From the NCBI GenBank assembly GCA_903911925.1, contig CAIWFH010000080.1, positions 18,125 to 82,124 of the forward strand: a stretch of 64,000 nt of DNA. Direction: 5' to 3'. Position 1 is the stretch's first letter, and every line of letters begins with the position of its first letter. This document shows, one piece after another, positions 40,523-49,112 of this stretch. The notes under the pieces are model-generated. The model searched no databases and was not told the DNA's origin. It worked only from the letters and a program-made list of their open reading frames with translations. This DNA is from an uncultured Acidobacteriaceae bacterium (GTDB lineage: Bacteria > Acidobacteriota > Terriglobia > Terriglobales > Acidobacteriaceae). The translations under genes were made by a program, and so were the position numbers.

Positions 40523-42413
40523 TTCTGGAACTCTCCCGGTGATATCCGGAAATGGAAAGGGAATTTCAACGCACGCCCAGGTGCGCCGCGTGATTATCTG
40601 CGCGGGCACGGGCTGCATGGCCAACGGCGCAATGAAGGTGTTTGAGCAGTTCAAGAGCGAGATTGCGAACGCCGGCCTGCGCGTTGTGCTCGAGCTTCGT
40701 CCGGAAGCCGAGAGCGACGAGATCAGGGTATCGAAGAGCGGCTGCCAGGGATTTTGCCAGATGGGTCCGCTGGTGTCAGTGGTGCCCGACGGCATTCTTT
40801 ATACCAAAGTGCGCAGCGAGGACGTTCAAGAAATCGTGCAGCAGACCCTGGGCGCGGGCCAAGTTGTGGACCGCCTGCTTTACAAGGACCCCGGTACGCG
40901 CAAGAGCTGTCGCGGGCTTGAAGACAATCCTTTCTATGCACGCCAGAGCCGGTTTGTTTTGCACGAGTGCGGATTCCTCGATCCGGAAGACATTCGTGAG
41001 TACATGCTGCACGGCGGATATGGCGCGGCGCGGATGGCATTTGTTGAGATGTCGCCGGAAGAAATTTGCAAGATGATCACGGCTTCGGGCCTGCGCGGTA
41101 GAGGCGGCGGCGGATTTCCGACCGGGCGCAAGTGGGACGCGGCGCGAGTGCAGACCTCGACGAAGAAGTACATTATCTGCAACGGCGACGAAGGCGACCC
41201 CGGCGCGTTCATGAACCGCTCGGTGATGGAAGGCAATCCGCACAGCGTGATTGAAGGCATGATGATTGCGGCGCGCGCCATCGGCGCCAACGAGATGCTG
41301 GTTTACGTCCGCGCGGAATATCCGCTGGCCGTGGAACGCATGCGGCGCGCGGTTGCCGATGCAGAGCGCGAAGGCATTCTGGGAAAGAACGTATTCGGAA
41401 CCGGCCTCTCAATGAAGTGCGAAGTGATGGAAGGCGCGGGCGCATTTGTCTGCGGCGAAGAGACGGCCATGATCGCGTCCATTGAAGGACGGCGCGGCAT
41501 GCCATCGCCGAAGCCTCCCTTCCCTGCCCAGAGCGGACTGTGGGGCAAGCCGACCATCATTAATAACGTTGAGACGCTGGCGCACGTGTGCCGCATTCTC
41601 AACGAGGGTCCCGAGGTATTCCACAGCATCGGCACCAAGGACTCGCCGGGCACCAAGACATTTGCCCTGACCGGCCACGTGTCAAACACCGGCCTGGTTG
41701 AAGTTCCCTTTGGCACGCCGCTGCGCGAGATTGTTTACAACATCGGCGGCGGAGTTACGGACGACGCGGGCAAGATCTGGAAGACCGGTTTCAAGGCCGT
41801 GCAGATTGGCGGGCCTTCCGGCGGCTGCCTCACCGAGGAGCATCTGGATCTGCCTCTTGCCTATGAGTCGCTGCGATCGGTAGGAGCAATGGTTGGTTCG
41901 GGCGGCCTCGTGGTAATGAATCAGGGCACCTGCATGGTGAGCATCGCGCGCTTCTTCATGGAGTTCACGCAACGCGAGTCCTGCGGCAAGTGCGTACTTT
42001 GCCGCGAGGGGACGAAACAACTGCTGGCGCTGCTGGATGACGTAATTGAAGGCCGGGCCGATGCAGGCACGCTGCTGCTGCTTGAAAAGCTGGGAAAAGC
42101 GGTGCAAGTGGGATCGTTGTGCGGGCTTGGCAAAACGGCGCCGAACCCAGTGCTCTCGACCCTGCGCTACTTCCGCAAGGAGTACGAAGAGCACATCTTT
42201 GAAAAGAAGTGCCGGACCGGACGGTGCAAGGCGCTGCTGAGCCCGTCGATCAACGAGGCCAAGTGCAAGGGATGCGGTATGTGCATCGCCGCGTGCCCAA
42301 CGCACGCCATTAGCGGAGAAAAGAAGAAGCCGCACCACATTGACAGTGAACTGTGCATCAAGTGCGGCGCCTGCGCCGCAACATGCAAACTACATGCGGT
42401 CGAGGGGATATAG
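40515..42413 (+). CDS. hydB: HydB/NuoF-like NADH-binding flavin subunit of bifurcating hydrogenase
   Basis: 632 aa. An N-terminal 2Fe-2S thioredoxin-like domain (CAGTGCMANG, CQGFCQMGP) is followed by the NuoF core with FMN/NADH motif GLRGRGGGGFPTGRKW near 193-208, NGDEGDPGAFMNRS, GAGAFVCGEETAMIASIEG, and the Fe-S site ESCGKCVLCREGTKQLL. The C-terminus has two [4Fe-4S] motifs (CKGCGMCIAACP and CIKCGACAATC). This build is that of HydB/HndC, the site where electrons from NADH and ferredoxin are merged to make H2, or the reverse. GGAGG precedes the ATG. Confidence 0.92.
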   Translation: MSSSGTLPVISGNGKGISTHAQVRRVIICAGTGCMANGAMKVFEQFKSEIANAGLRVVLELRPEAESDEIRVSKSGCQGFCQMGPLVSVVPDGILYTKVRSEDVQEIVQQTLGAGQVVDRLLYKDPGTRKSCRGLEDNPFYARQSRFVLHECGFLDPEDIREYMLHGGYGAARMAFVEMSPEEICKMITASGLRGRGGGGFPTGRKWDAARVQTSTKKYIICNGDEGDPGAFMNRSVMEGNPHSVIEGMMIAARAIGANEMLVYVRAEYPLAVERMRRAVADAEREGILGKNVFGTGLSMKCEVMEGAGAFVCGEETAMIASIEGRRGMPSPKPPFPAQSGLWGKPTIINNVETLAHVCRILNEGPEVFHSIGTKDSPGTKTFALTGHVSNTGLVEVPFGTPLREIVYNIGGGVTDDAGKIWKTGFKAVQIGGPSGGCLTEEHLDLPLAYESLRSVGAMVGSGGLVVMNQGTCMVSIARFFMEFTQRESCGKCVLCREGTKQLLALLDDVIEGRADAGTLLLLEKLGKAVQVGSLCGLGKTAPNPVLSTLRYFRKEYEEHIFEKKCRTGRCKALLSPSINEAKCKGCGMCIAACPTHAISGEKKKPHHIDSELCIKCGACAATCKLHAVEGI

Positions 42414-42417
42414 CCAG

Positions 42418-44478
42418 ATGAATACGGTCATTCAGCCTACGTTGACAATCGATGGAAGAACAGTGGCGATCGAAGGCGAGCGGAATCTGCTCGAACTGGT
42501 TCGCAAGGCCAACATCGATCTGCCTACCTTCTGCTATCACTCGGAACTGAGCGTGTACGGGGCGTGCCGCCTGTGCCTGGTGCAGATCGAGGGTCGGGGA
42601 ATCCAGGGTGCGTGTTCGACGCCGCCAGAGCCGGGCCTGAAGATTCTCACCACCACCCCGGAGATCCGGGAGATCCGCCGCATCTCAGTGGAACTGCTGC
42701 TAGCCAATCATGACCAGAGCTGCCCCACTTGCTCGCGCAGCACAAACTGCCAGTTGCAGAGTCTGGCCCAACGGCTGGGCGTGAAACAGGTGCGCTTCAA
42801 GCCAGTGCACAAACCGGTCCCGCTGGATGAGTCTTCACCATCACTGGTTCGCGACCCCAACAAGTGCGTTCTCTGCGGCGACTGCGTTCGCATGTGCTCT
42901 GAGATCCAGGGCATCGGCGCGATTGACTTTGCCTATCGCGGACACGAAGTGAGCGTGCAGCCGGCCTTTGGGAAAGATCTTGGCGATGTTGAATGCGTCA
43001 ACTGCGGACAATGCGCCAGCGTGTGCCCAACCGGCGCGCTGACTCCGAAGTCGGAGATTGACCAGGTCTGGAACCTGCTGGCCGATCCTACAAAGACGGT
43101 GATTGTGCAGATTGCGCCCGCCGTGCGCGTGGGACTGGGCGAGAGCTTTGGCCTGCCGCCGGGAGAGATTACCACGGGCCGGATCGTGGCGGCCCTCAAG
43201 TTTCTCGGCTTCGACCAGATCTACGACACATCGTTCGCTGCCGATCTTACTGTCATTGAAGAAAGCACCGAGTTCCTGGAGCGGAAAACCAAAGGCGGCA
43301 CGCTGCCGATGTTTACTTCCTGCTGCCCGGGCTGGGTTAAATACGCTGAGCAGTATTTCCCTGAGCTGCTACCCAATCTATCAACATGCCGCTCGCCGCA
43401 GGCTATGTTCGGCTCACTGGTGAAGGGGATGCTTCCCGACCAGCTCAAGGTAGAACGCAAGGACCTGAAGGTTGTAGCCATCATGCCTTGCACGGCCAAG
43501 AAGTTCGAAGCCCAGCGCCCTGAGATGGGCGTTGATGGCGATCCCGACGTGGACAACGTGCTGACCACGCAGGAACTGGCGCAGATGATCAAGTCTGCCG
43601 GCCTGATCTTCGAAACGCTGCAACCCGAATCGTTCGACATGCCCTTCGGCTTCTACACCGGCGCCGGTGTGATCTTTGGAAACTCCGGCGGCGTGATGGA
43701 AGCGGTTCTGCGCTACGCGGCGGAGAAGGTTACGGGAAAGAAACTGGAAGATGTCGAATTCCAGCAAGTGCGCGGCGATTCAGGACTTCGCGAAGCTTCA
43801 ATCAACGTGAACGGCACAGAGCTCAAACTGGCGGTTGTTCACGGATTGCGCAATGCCCGCGTGGTTGCCGAACAGGTGAGAGCGGGCACGAGCCACTACG
43901 ATCTGATCGAAGTGATGGCATGCCCCGGCGGGTGCATCGGCGGGGCCGGACAGCCCATATCCACTTCACGCGATTCACGCGCGCTGAGGACCAAGGGCCT
44001 GTATAACGCCGACAAGATGCTGCAACTGCACAAGTCGCAGGACAACGTGTTCATCACCGAGTGCTATACAAAGTTTCTGGGCGAGATCGGCGGCGAGAAG
44101 GCGCATCACCTCTTGCACACCAGCTACCAGAGCCGCCATCGCATCTCAGATGAATCTCTGCCCTTGATGCAGTCAAAGAGCGACGACAAAGTTAAAGTGA
44201 GCGTGTGCCTGGGAACCAACTGCTTCCTGAAGGGCTCGCAGGATGTTCTGAATGGCGTTCTTCGCCACGCGGAGCAGACCGGACTGGAAGGGCGCCTGGA
44301 TGTGAGGGCGGGCTTCTGCTTCGAGAAATGCGAAACGGGCCCAACAGTAATGATCGATGGCCAGCATGTTTGCGGGTGCACGGCCGAAAAGGCAATTGAA
44401 GTAATCAACAGCCGGATCGAGAACGACAGCCCGGCTCATACCAACGGCGCTGAGTCCACCAACCCCGAAGCTGAATAA
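42418..44478 (+). CDS. hydA: [FeFe] hydrogenase catalytic subunit HydA (trimeric, electron-bifurcating type)
   Basis: 686 aa. N-terminal 2Fe-2S domain (C39, C50, C53, C66), His/Cys [4Fe-4S] segment (HDQSCPTC...C), and two [4Fe-4S] ferredoxin motifs near 150-203. The H-cluster domain has TSCCPGW at 300-306, MPCTAKKFE at 356-364 and EVMACPGGCIGGAGQP at 498-513. The cluster cysteines are C303, C358, C502 and C506, with the proton-transfer cysteine C302 present. A C-terminal 2Fe-2S thioredoxin-like domain (CLGTNCFLKG, CFEKCETGP) is typical of bifurcating HydA. The ATG at 42418 follows the hydB stop by 4 nt; an earlier frame start lies inside hydB. Confidence 0.94.
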   Translation: MNTVIQPTLTIDGRTVAIEGERNLLELVRKANIDLPTFCYHSELSVYGACRLCLVQIEGRGIQGACSTPPEPGLKILTTTPEIREIRRISVELLLANHDQSCPTCSRSTNCQLQSLAQRLGVKQVRFKPVHKPVPLDESSPSLVRDPNKCVLCGDCVRMCSEIQGIGAIDFAYRGHEVSVQPAFGKDLGDVECVNCGQCASVCPTGALTPKSEIDQVWNLLADPTKTVIVQIAPAVRVGLGESFGLPPGEITTGRIVAALKFLGFDQIYDTSFAADLTVIEESTEFLERKTKGGTLPMFTSCCPGWVKYAEQYFPELLPNLSTCRSPQAMFGSLVKGMLPDQLKVERKDLKVVAIMPCTAKKFEAQRPEMGVDGDPDVDNVLTTQELAQMIKSAGLIFETLQPESFDMPFGFYTGAGVIFGNSGGVMEAVLRYAAEKVTGKKLEDVEFQQVRGDSGLREASINVNGTELKLAVVHGLRNARVVAEQVRAGTSHYDLIEVMACPGGCIGGAGQPISTSRDSRALRTKGLYNADKMLQLHKSQDNVFITECYTKFLGEIGGEKAHHLLHTSYQSRHRISDESLPLMQSKSDDKVKVSVCLGTNCFLKGSQDVLNGVLRHAEQTGLEGRLDVRAGFCFEKCETGPTVMIDGQHVCGCTAEKAIEVINSRIENDSPAHTNGAESTNPEAE

Positions 44479-44499
44479 GTAGACGAACAGGAGAATACC

Positions 44500-45900
44500 T
44501 TGATTACGCATGAGAAGGCCGATTTCATTAATCCGGAGGAGATAGAACGCATCCTTGCGCCGCGTCCGCGCCCAGCGGCGTCGCGCGTTCGTGAACTGCT
44601 GGTCAAGGCTCGGGAAATGCAGGGACTGACGATAGACGAGGTTGCCTGCCTCTCGCTCGTCGAAAGCCCGGAACTGCTGGAGGAGATTTTCTCCACGGCC
44701 AAGAAACTCAAGGAAGACATCTACGGTTCGCGGCTAGTGCTGTTCGCGCCGCTCTACATTTCAAATCGCTGCGCGAATGAGTGCACATACTGTGCCTTTC
44801 GCGCAACGAATACAAACATCAAGCGGCGCACTCTGACGCAAGAGGAGATTGCGGAGGAAACGCGCATCCTAATCCGGCAGGGACAAAAACGGGTTCTTGT
44901 TGTCTCAGGGGAGGCATTGCCGCCGCAGGGATTTCAATACATTCTTGACAGCATCGCAACTGTCTATGACACGAAAATTGGCTCGGGCGAGATTCGCCGC
45001 GTCAACGTGAACCTGGCTCCGCAGACAACCGAGCGCTTTCGGCTGCTGAAGGCTGCAAACATCGGCACCTTTCAGCTGTTTCAGGAAACGTACCATCGGC
45101 CAACTTATGCTTCAGTTCACCTGAAGGGCGCAAAGCGCGATTACGACTGGCGCACGACGGCCTTCGACAGGGCGATGGAAGCGGGCATTGACGATGTGGG
45201 CATCGGCGTTTTGTTCGGCCTCTACGATTGGCGATTCGAGATCATGGCGATGATGCAGCACATTCGCCACCTCGAAGAGACCTTTGGCGTGGGACCGCAC
45301 ACCATCAGCTTTCCGCGCATGGAACCCGCATTGGGCTCCGAGGTCGCTTCACAGCCTCCGTGCCCGGTGAGCGACTCGGACTTCCTGAAGATGGTTGCGA
45401 TCATGCGTCTCGCGGTTCCCTATACCGGAATGATTATGTCAACGCGCGAGACTGCCGCGGTTCGTCGCGCAACACTGGAGTTGGGCATCTCGCAGATTTC
45501 AGCCGGCAGCCGCACCGATCCGGGCGGATACAAAGACAGCGAAGCCGGCTCGAATGGCGGCCAGTTCCAACTGGGCGACCATCGCAGCATTGAGGAAGTA
45601 GTCAGCGACGTTGTTTCGCTAGGATTCCTGCCTTCGTTCTGCACCGCCTGCTACCGGATGGGCCGCACCGGGCACGACTTCATGGATTTGGCCAAGCCGG
45701 GCGAGATCAAGTACCACTGCCATCCAAATGCGCTTTCAACATTTCAGGAATACCTTTCCGACTACGCCAGTCCCCAGGCCAAGGCAGCGGGCGAAAAGCT
45801 CATCTCGATTGAACTGCAAAACATGGATGCGCGACAGACTGCTTGCGCTCTGCCGATGTTGAACAAGGTGCGGCGCGGCGAACGCGACGTTTTCATTTAG
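44500..45900 (+). CDS. hydG: [FeFe] hydrogenase maturase HydG (tyrosine lyase)
   Basis: Radical-SAM enzyme that splits tyrosine to supply CO and cyanide for the H-cluster, 466 aa. Radical-SAM cysteines C91, C95 and C98 in CANECTYC; the second cluster site near the C-terminus is CTACYRMGRTGHDFMDL with a later YHC. The HydG/ThiH-like SPELLEEIF and GIGVLFGLYDWRFE segments are present. Translation begins at TTG 44500 with AGGAG 7 nt upstream; the first ATG downstream would lose the conserved start. Confidence 0.94.
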   Translation: MITHEKADFINPEEIERILAPRPRPAASRVRELLVKAREMQGLTIDEVACLSLVESPELLEEIFSTAKKLKEDIYGSRLVLFAPLYISNRCANECTYCAFRATNTNIKRRTLTQEEIAEETRILIRQGQKRVLVVSGEALPPQGFQYILDSIATVYDTKIGSGEIRRVNVNLAPQTTERFRLLKAANIGTFQLFQETYHRPTYASVHLKGAKRDYDWRTTAFDRAMEAGIDDVGIGVLFGLYDWRFEIMAMMQHIRHLEETFGVGPHTISFPRMEPALGSEVASQPPCPVSDSDFLKMVAIMRLAVPYTGMIMSTRETAAVRRATLELGISQISAGSRTDPGGYKDSEAGSNGGQFQLGDHRSIEEVVSDVVSLGFLPSFCTACYRMGRTGHDFMDLAKPGEIKYHCHPNALSTFQEYLSDYASPQAKAAGEKLISIELQNMDARQTACALPMLNKVRRGERDVFI

Positions 45901-45924
45901 AAAGACGCAATGGAGTTGATGATT

Positions 45925-45959
45925 CCGGCTCTCACAGAGAAGGCTTTTGCGAGAGCCGG
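45925..45959 (+). other. Intercistronic hairpin between hydG and hydE
   Basis: CCGGCTCTC and GAGAGCCGG form a perfect 9-bp stem with a 17-nt loop, 24 nt after hydG. No U-tract follows. It may set different mRNA levels for hydG and the downstream genes or be a processing site. Confidence 0.45.
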
Positions 45960-45977
45960 CGCTCCCGGCCTGGATGA

Positions 45978-47111
45978 ATGCAACCGGAGCGTATTGAATT
46001 GACGGTGACTGCAATGATGAAACCCGATCTTCTGAAATGGCTGGCTGAGCGTGATCCCTCCCGCTTGCAGGAGCTTTACGAACGGGCTGATGGAGTGCGC
46101 AGGGAGCATGTCGGCGACGCCGTACACCTGCGCGGATTGATTGAAATATCGAGTCATTGCGTGCGCCAATGCATGTATTGCGGATTGCGACAGGGCAATC
46201 GCGCTCTGCCGCGCTATCGCATGACCAGGGATGAAATACTCGACTGCGCCCGGCACGCCGAGAGGCTTGGGTACGGAACCGTGGTAATGCAGGCGGGTGA
46301 AGACAACGCACTCACCGCCAAGTGGATTGGCGATATCGTCCGCTGGATCAAGCGCGAGACATCATTGGCTGTGACGCTCAGCCTGGGTGAACGCAGCCAA
46401 TCGGATTTGAAATCATGGCGAGCAGCAGGCGCCGACCGCTACCTGCTTCGTTTTGAAACTTCGGATCAAGATCTGTTTCGCACCATCCATCCCAATCGTG
46501 TTCCCGACGGTCCAGATCGCTTGACCTTGTTGCGGCAACTGAAGGGACTAGGTTACGAGGCGGGCGGCGGCGTCATGGTTGGGATTCCGGGCCAGTCGTT
46601 CGATAGCCTGGCGCAAGACATTCTCACCTTTCGCGAACTCGATCTCGACATGATCGGCATCGGTCCGTATATCGCGCATGCGGCAACACCGTTGGGCACC
46701 GGTGCGCTGCGCCCCGCAATCTCTGCCGGCGAACAGGTTCCAAGCAACGAAGAGATGGTGTACAAAATGATTGCCCTCGCCCGGATCATATGCCAGGATG
46801 CGAATATTCCGAGCACTACGGCGCTTGCCACGATCAATAAGGTGGACGGGCGCAAACGGGGCCTAAGGGCGGGCGCTAATGTCGTGATGCCCAATCTGAC
46901 TCCGGTGAAATACCGCCGCTTGTATGAAATCTATCCCGAGAAGGCTTGCATCGATGAAAGCGCGAACGACTGCAATCAGTGCCTCCGCGGACAAATTCTT
47001 TCTCTCGGGCGCTTTGCGGGAGAGGGGCAGGGCGGCCGGGGAGCGAAAGAAACGCTGGCCAGCGTGCTTCCTGATCCGTCTTCGCGCTTTGTGCAATTGC
47101 AAGCTTCATGA
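45978..47111 (+). CDS. hydE: [FeFe] hydrogenase maturase HydE
   Basis: Radical-SAM protein that helps build the azadithiolate bridge of the H-cluster, up to 377 aa. Motif CVRQCMYCGLRQ at 61-72 from the first ATG; HVGDAVHLRGLIEISSHC and GGVMVGIPGQSFDSLAQDI are typical of HydE. A C-terminal CNQC may hold part of an accessory cluster. Family similarity begins near the second and third ATGs (46014/46017), so the true start may be there; neither has a strong ribosome site. Confidence 0.92.
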   Translation: MQPERIELTVTAMMKPDLLKWLAERDPSRLQELYERADGVRREHVGDAVHLRGLIEISSHCVRQCMYCGLRQGNRALPRYRMTRDEILDCARHAERLGYGTVVMQAGEDNALTAKWIGDIVRWIKRETSLAVTLSLGERSQSDLKSWRAAGADRYLLRFETSDQDLFRTIHPNRVPDGPDRLTLLRQLKGLGYEAGGGVMVGIPGQSFDSLAQDILTFRELDLDMIGIGPYIAHAATPLGTGALRPAISAGEQVPSNEEMVYKMIALARIICQDANIPSTTALATINKVDGRKRGLRAGANVVMPNLTPVKYRRLYEIYPEKACIDESANDCNQCLRGQILSLGRFAGEGQGGRGAKETLASVLPDPSSRFVQLQAS

Positions 47112-47401
47112 GGTGGGCTATGACCCCGGACGAAGGCTCGGTTGAAATCGTAGTTTGCCTCGGTAGTTCCTGTTTCGCCAGAGGAAACTCGGAAAATCTC
47201 GCCATTCTCAATCAACATATGCAGAGTCATGAGTTGAATGCCACCGTGCGCCTGGTCGGCAAACTCTGCCAAGACCAGTGCAAGCTGGGTCCGAATCTGG
47301 CCATCGGCGGTGAGCTTTACCACAACGTAACCGCAGCGCGATTGCGCGAGTTGCTGCAACAACTTCAGGTTCGATCCGGGGAAAAACATGGCACGCCTTA
47401 A
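47108..47401 (+). CDS. Small 2Fe-2S thioredoxin-like ferredoxin
   Basis: 97 aa with the same fold as the HydA and HydC tails: CLGSSCFARGN near 17-27 and CQDQCKLGPNLAIGG near 54-68 provide four cluster ligands. It overlaps the hydE stop (ATGA) and the next gene by 14 nt. An ATG at 47120 with GAGGTGG nearby is the other start. Likely an electron carrier or partner for the sensory hydrogenase-like protein that follows. Confidence 0.83.
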   Translation: MRWAMTPDEGSVEIVVCLGSSCFARGNSENLAILNQHMQSHELNATVRLVGKLCQDQCKLGPNLAIGGELYHNVTAARLRELLQQLQVRSGEKHGTP

Positions 47402-49112
47402 TTCCATCTACACTCAGCAGCGCGAGTGCCAGGATTGTCACAAGTGCATCCGCGAATGCCCGGTGAAAGCCATTCGCGTGGAAGACGGTTACGCGCGCGT
47501 AGTGCCGGAGCTTTGCATCATGTGCGGCAACTGCGTACTGGCGTGCCCTAACAGCGCCAAGCGGGTGCGCGATGATTTGCCGGGAGTCAAGTCCCTGCTG
47601 ACAAGCGGACGCAAAGTGTTCGTTTCACTGGCTCCCTCGTTTGTGGCGCAATACTCCGGCATCCGGCCGGCACAGGTGATCCATGCTCTCAAAAAGCTGG
47701 GATTCCATGTCGTGTCGGAGACCGCGTTAGGCGCACAACAGGTTTCGGCAAGCGTTCATTCTCTGATGATCGGCGAGCCAAAGCAGATATGGATTTCATC
47801 GGCTTGCCCGGTGGTTGTGGATTTCATTGTCAAGTATCATCCGGAATGCCAGCCGCATGTTTTCGGGGTTCTGTCGCCGCTGTTGACGCACTGCAAGATG
47901 CTACGCGCGCATTACGGCGAGGATATTGCGACTGTTTTTATCGGGCCGTGCATTGCAAAGAAGATGGAGGCCGAACAACATCCCGAGCTTCTTGACGCCG
48001 TGCTCACCTTTGAGGATCTGGACCAGTGGCTTCTCGATGAGGACATTCGCCTCGAGGAGATCGCTGAATCGGAGGAGGATCGGTTTCAACCCGAAGACGC
48101 GGAAGAGGGCGCACTCTATCCCATCGACGGCGGAATGGTTCCCGGCATCGCAGGCAACACCGAGGTGAACACTTCCCAATTCATGTCGTTCTCCGGGCTT
48201 GCAAACGTGGAGCAGGCGCTGAAGGGGATTTCCGAGTGGAAGCCTGAGCACAACATCTTCTTTGAGCTCACTGCCTGCGCCGGGTCATGCGTGAACGGAC
48301 CCAAGGCGGCACGCAATACGTCTGTCGCCAAGCGCCGGTTCGACATTGTCCACTACGCAAAGCCTGCAAGCGAGTTTCCGCGCAAGGTCGCGCTTGGCAT
48401 CGAAGGCAACTACGCTGCGTCACCCGTGGCACGCAACGACTATAGCGAATTGCAAATGCAGGACGCGCTGCGCGCTGTTGGAAAGCATTCAGTCGAAGAT
48501 GAACTTAACTGCGGCGGCTGCGGATACGACTCCTGCCGCGATTTTGCCCGCGCCCTCATCGCCCGCAACGCCGAGCGCATGATGTGCGCTACCTACACGC
48601 GGAAACTGGCGCAGAAAAAGGCCAACGCGCTGCTCCAAAAGATGCCGTCGGCCGTCGTCATTGTGGATGAAGATCTGAAGATCATCGAATGCAACGCGAA
48701 CTTTGTGCACCTGTTTGCGACCGGCGACGAACAGGCAAAGGACCTGGAAGGCAGCGCTCTGGACGCGGTGATTCCGTTCTCTTATCTTTTCAACCGCGTG
48801 CTTGAATCGGGCGAGGATATAGTTGGCCACGACATTCGCTACCAGCGGAGCATTCTCAACACTACGGTCTTCGCGATCGAGCCACACTCCGTGATGTGCG
48901 GACTTTTTCAGGACATCACCAAGCCCATCTTCCAGAAAGAGCAGATCATTGGGCGCGCTCGCGAGGTAATCCAAAAGAACCTGAACACCGTGCAACAGAT
49001 CGCCTACCTTCTGGGCGAGAACGCCGCCGATTCGGAGATCATTCTCAACTCGATTGTACGGTCGTTCAGCCCCGAAGAGGTGGACGATGGCGATGGCAAG
49101 GGGCAGCAGTGA
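47388..49112 (+). CDS. Putative sensory [FeFe]-hydrogenase-like protein with Fe-S and PAS domains
   Basis: 574 aa. Two [4Fe-4S] motifs (CQDCHKCIRECP, CIMCGNCVLACP) precede a hydrogenase-like domain in which the four H-cluster cysteines are kept: C140 (SSAC), C188 (GPCIAKKME), C297 and C301 (TACAGSC). The proton-transfer cysteine of HydA is Ala139 and the glycine-rich L3 end is altered. Next come an Fe-S module (C375, C378, C383, C400 in CGGCGYDSC...C) and a PAS domain (about 415-520, MPSAVVIVDEDLKIIECN). This matches putatively sensory group C [FeFe] proteins rather than enzymes. The following gene, overlapping by GTGA, is a phosphatase, so it probably reports H2 or redox state to it. Confidence 0.85.
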   Translation: MARLNSIYTQQRECQDCHKCIRECPVKAIRVEDGYARVVPELCIMCGNCVLACPNSAKRVRDDLPGVKSLLTSGRKVFVSLAPSFVAQYSGIRPAQVIHALKKLGFHVVSETALGAQQVSASVHSLMIGEPKQIWISSACPVVVDFIVKYHPECQPHVFGVLSPLLTHCKMLRAHYGEDIATVFIGPCIAKKMEAEQHPELLDAVLTFEDLDQWLLDEDIRLEEIAESEEDRFQPEDAEEGALYPIDGGMVPGIAGNTEVNTSQFMSFSGLANVEQALKGISEWKPEHNIFFELTACAGSCVNGPKAARNTSVAKRRFDIVHYAKPASEFPRKVALGIEGNYAASPVARNDYSELQMQDALRAVGKHSVEDELNCGGCGYDSCRDFARALIARNAERMMCATYTRKLAQKKANALLQKMPSAVVIVDEDLKIIECNANFVHLFATGDEQAKDLEGSALDAVIPFSYLFNRVLESGEDIVGHDIRYQRSILNTTVFAIEPHSVMCGLFQDITKPIFQKEQIIGRAREVIQKNLNTVQQIAYLLGENAADSEIILNSIVRSFSPEEVDDGDGKGQQ

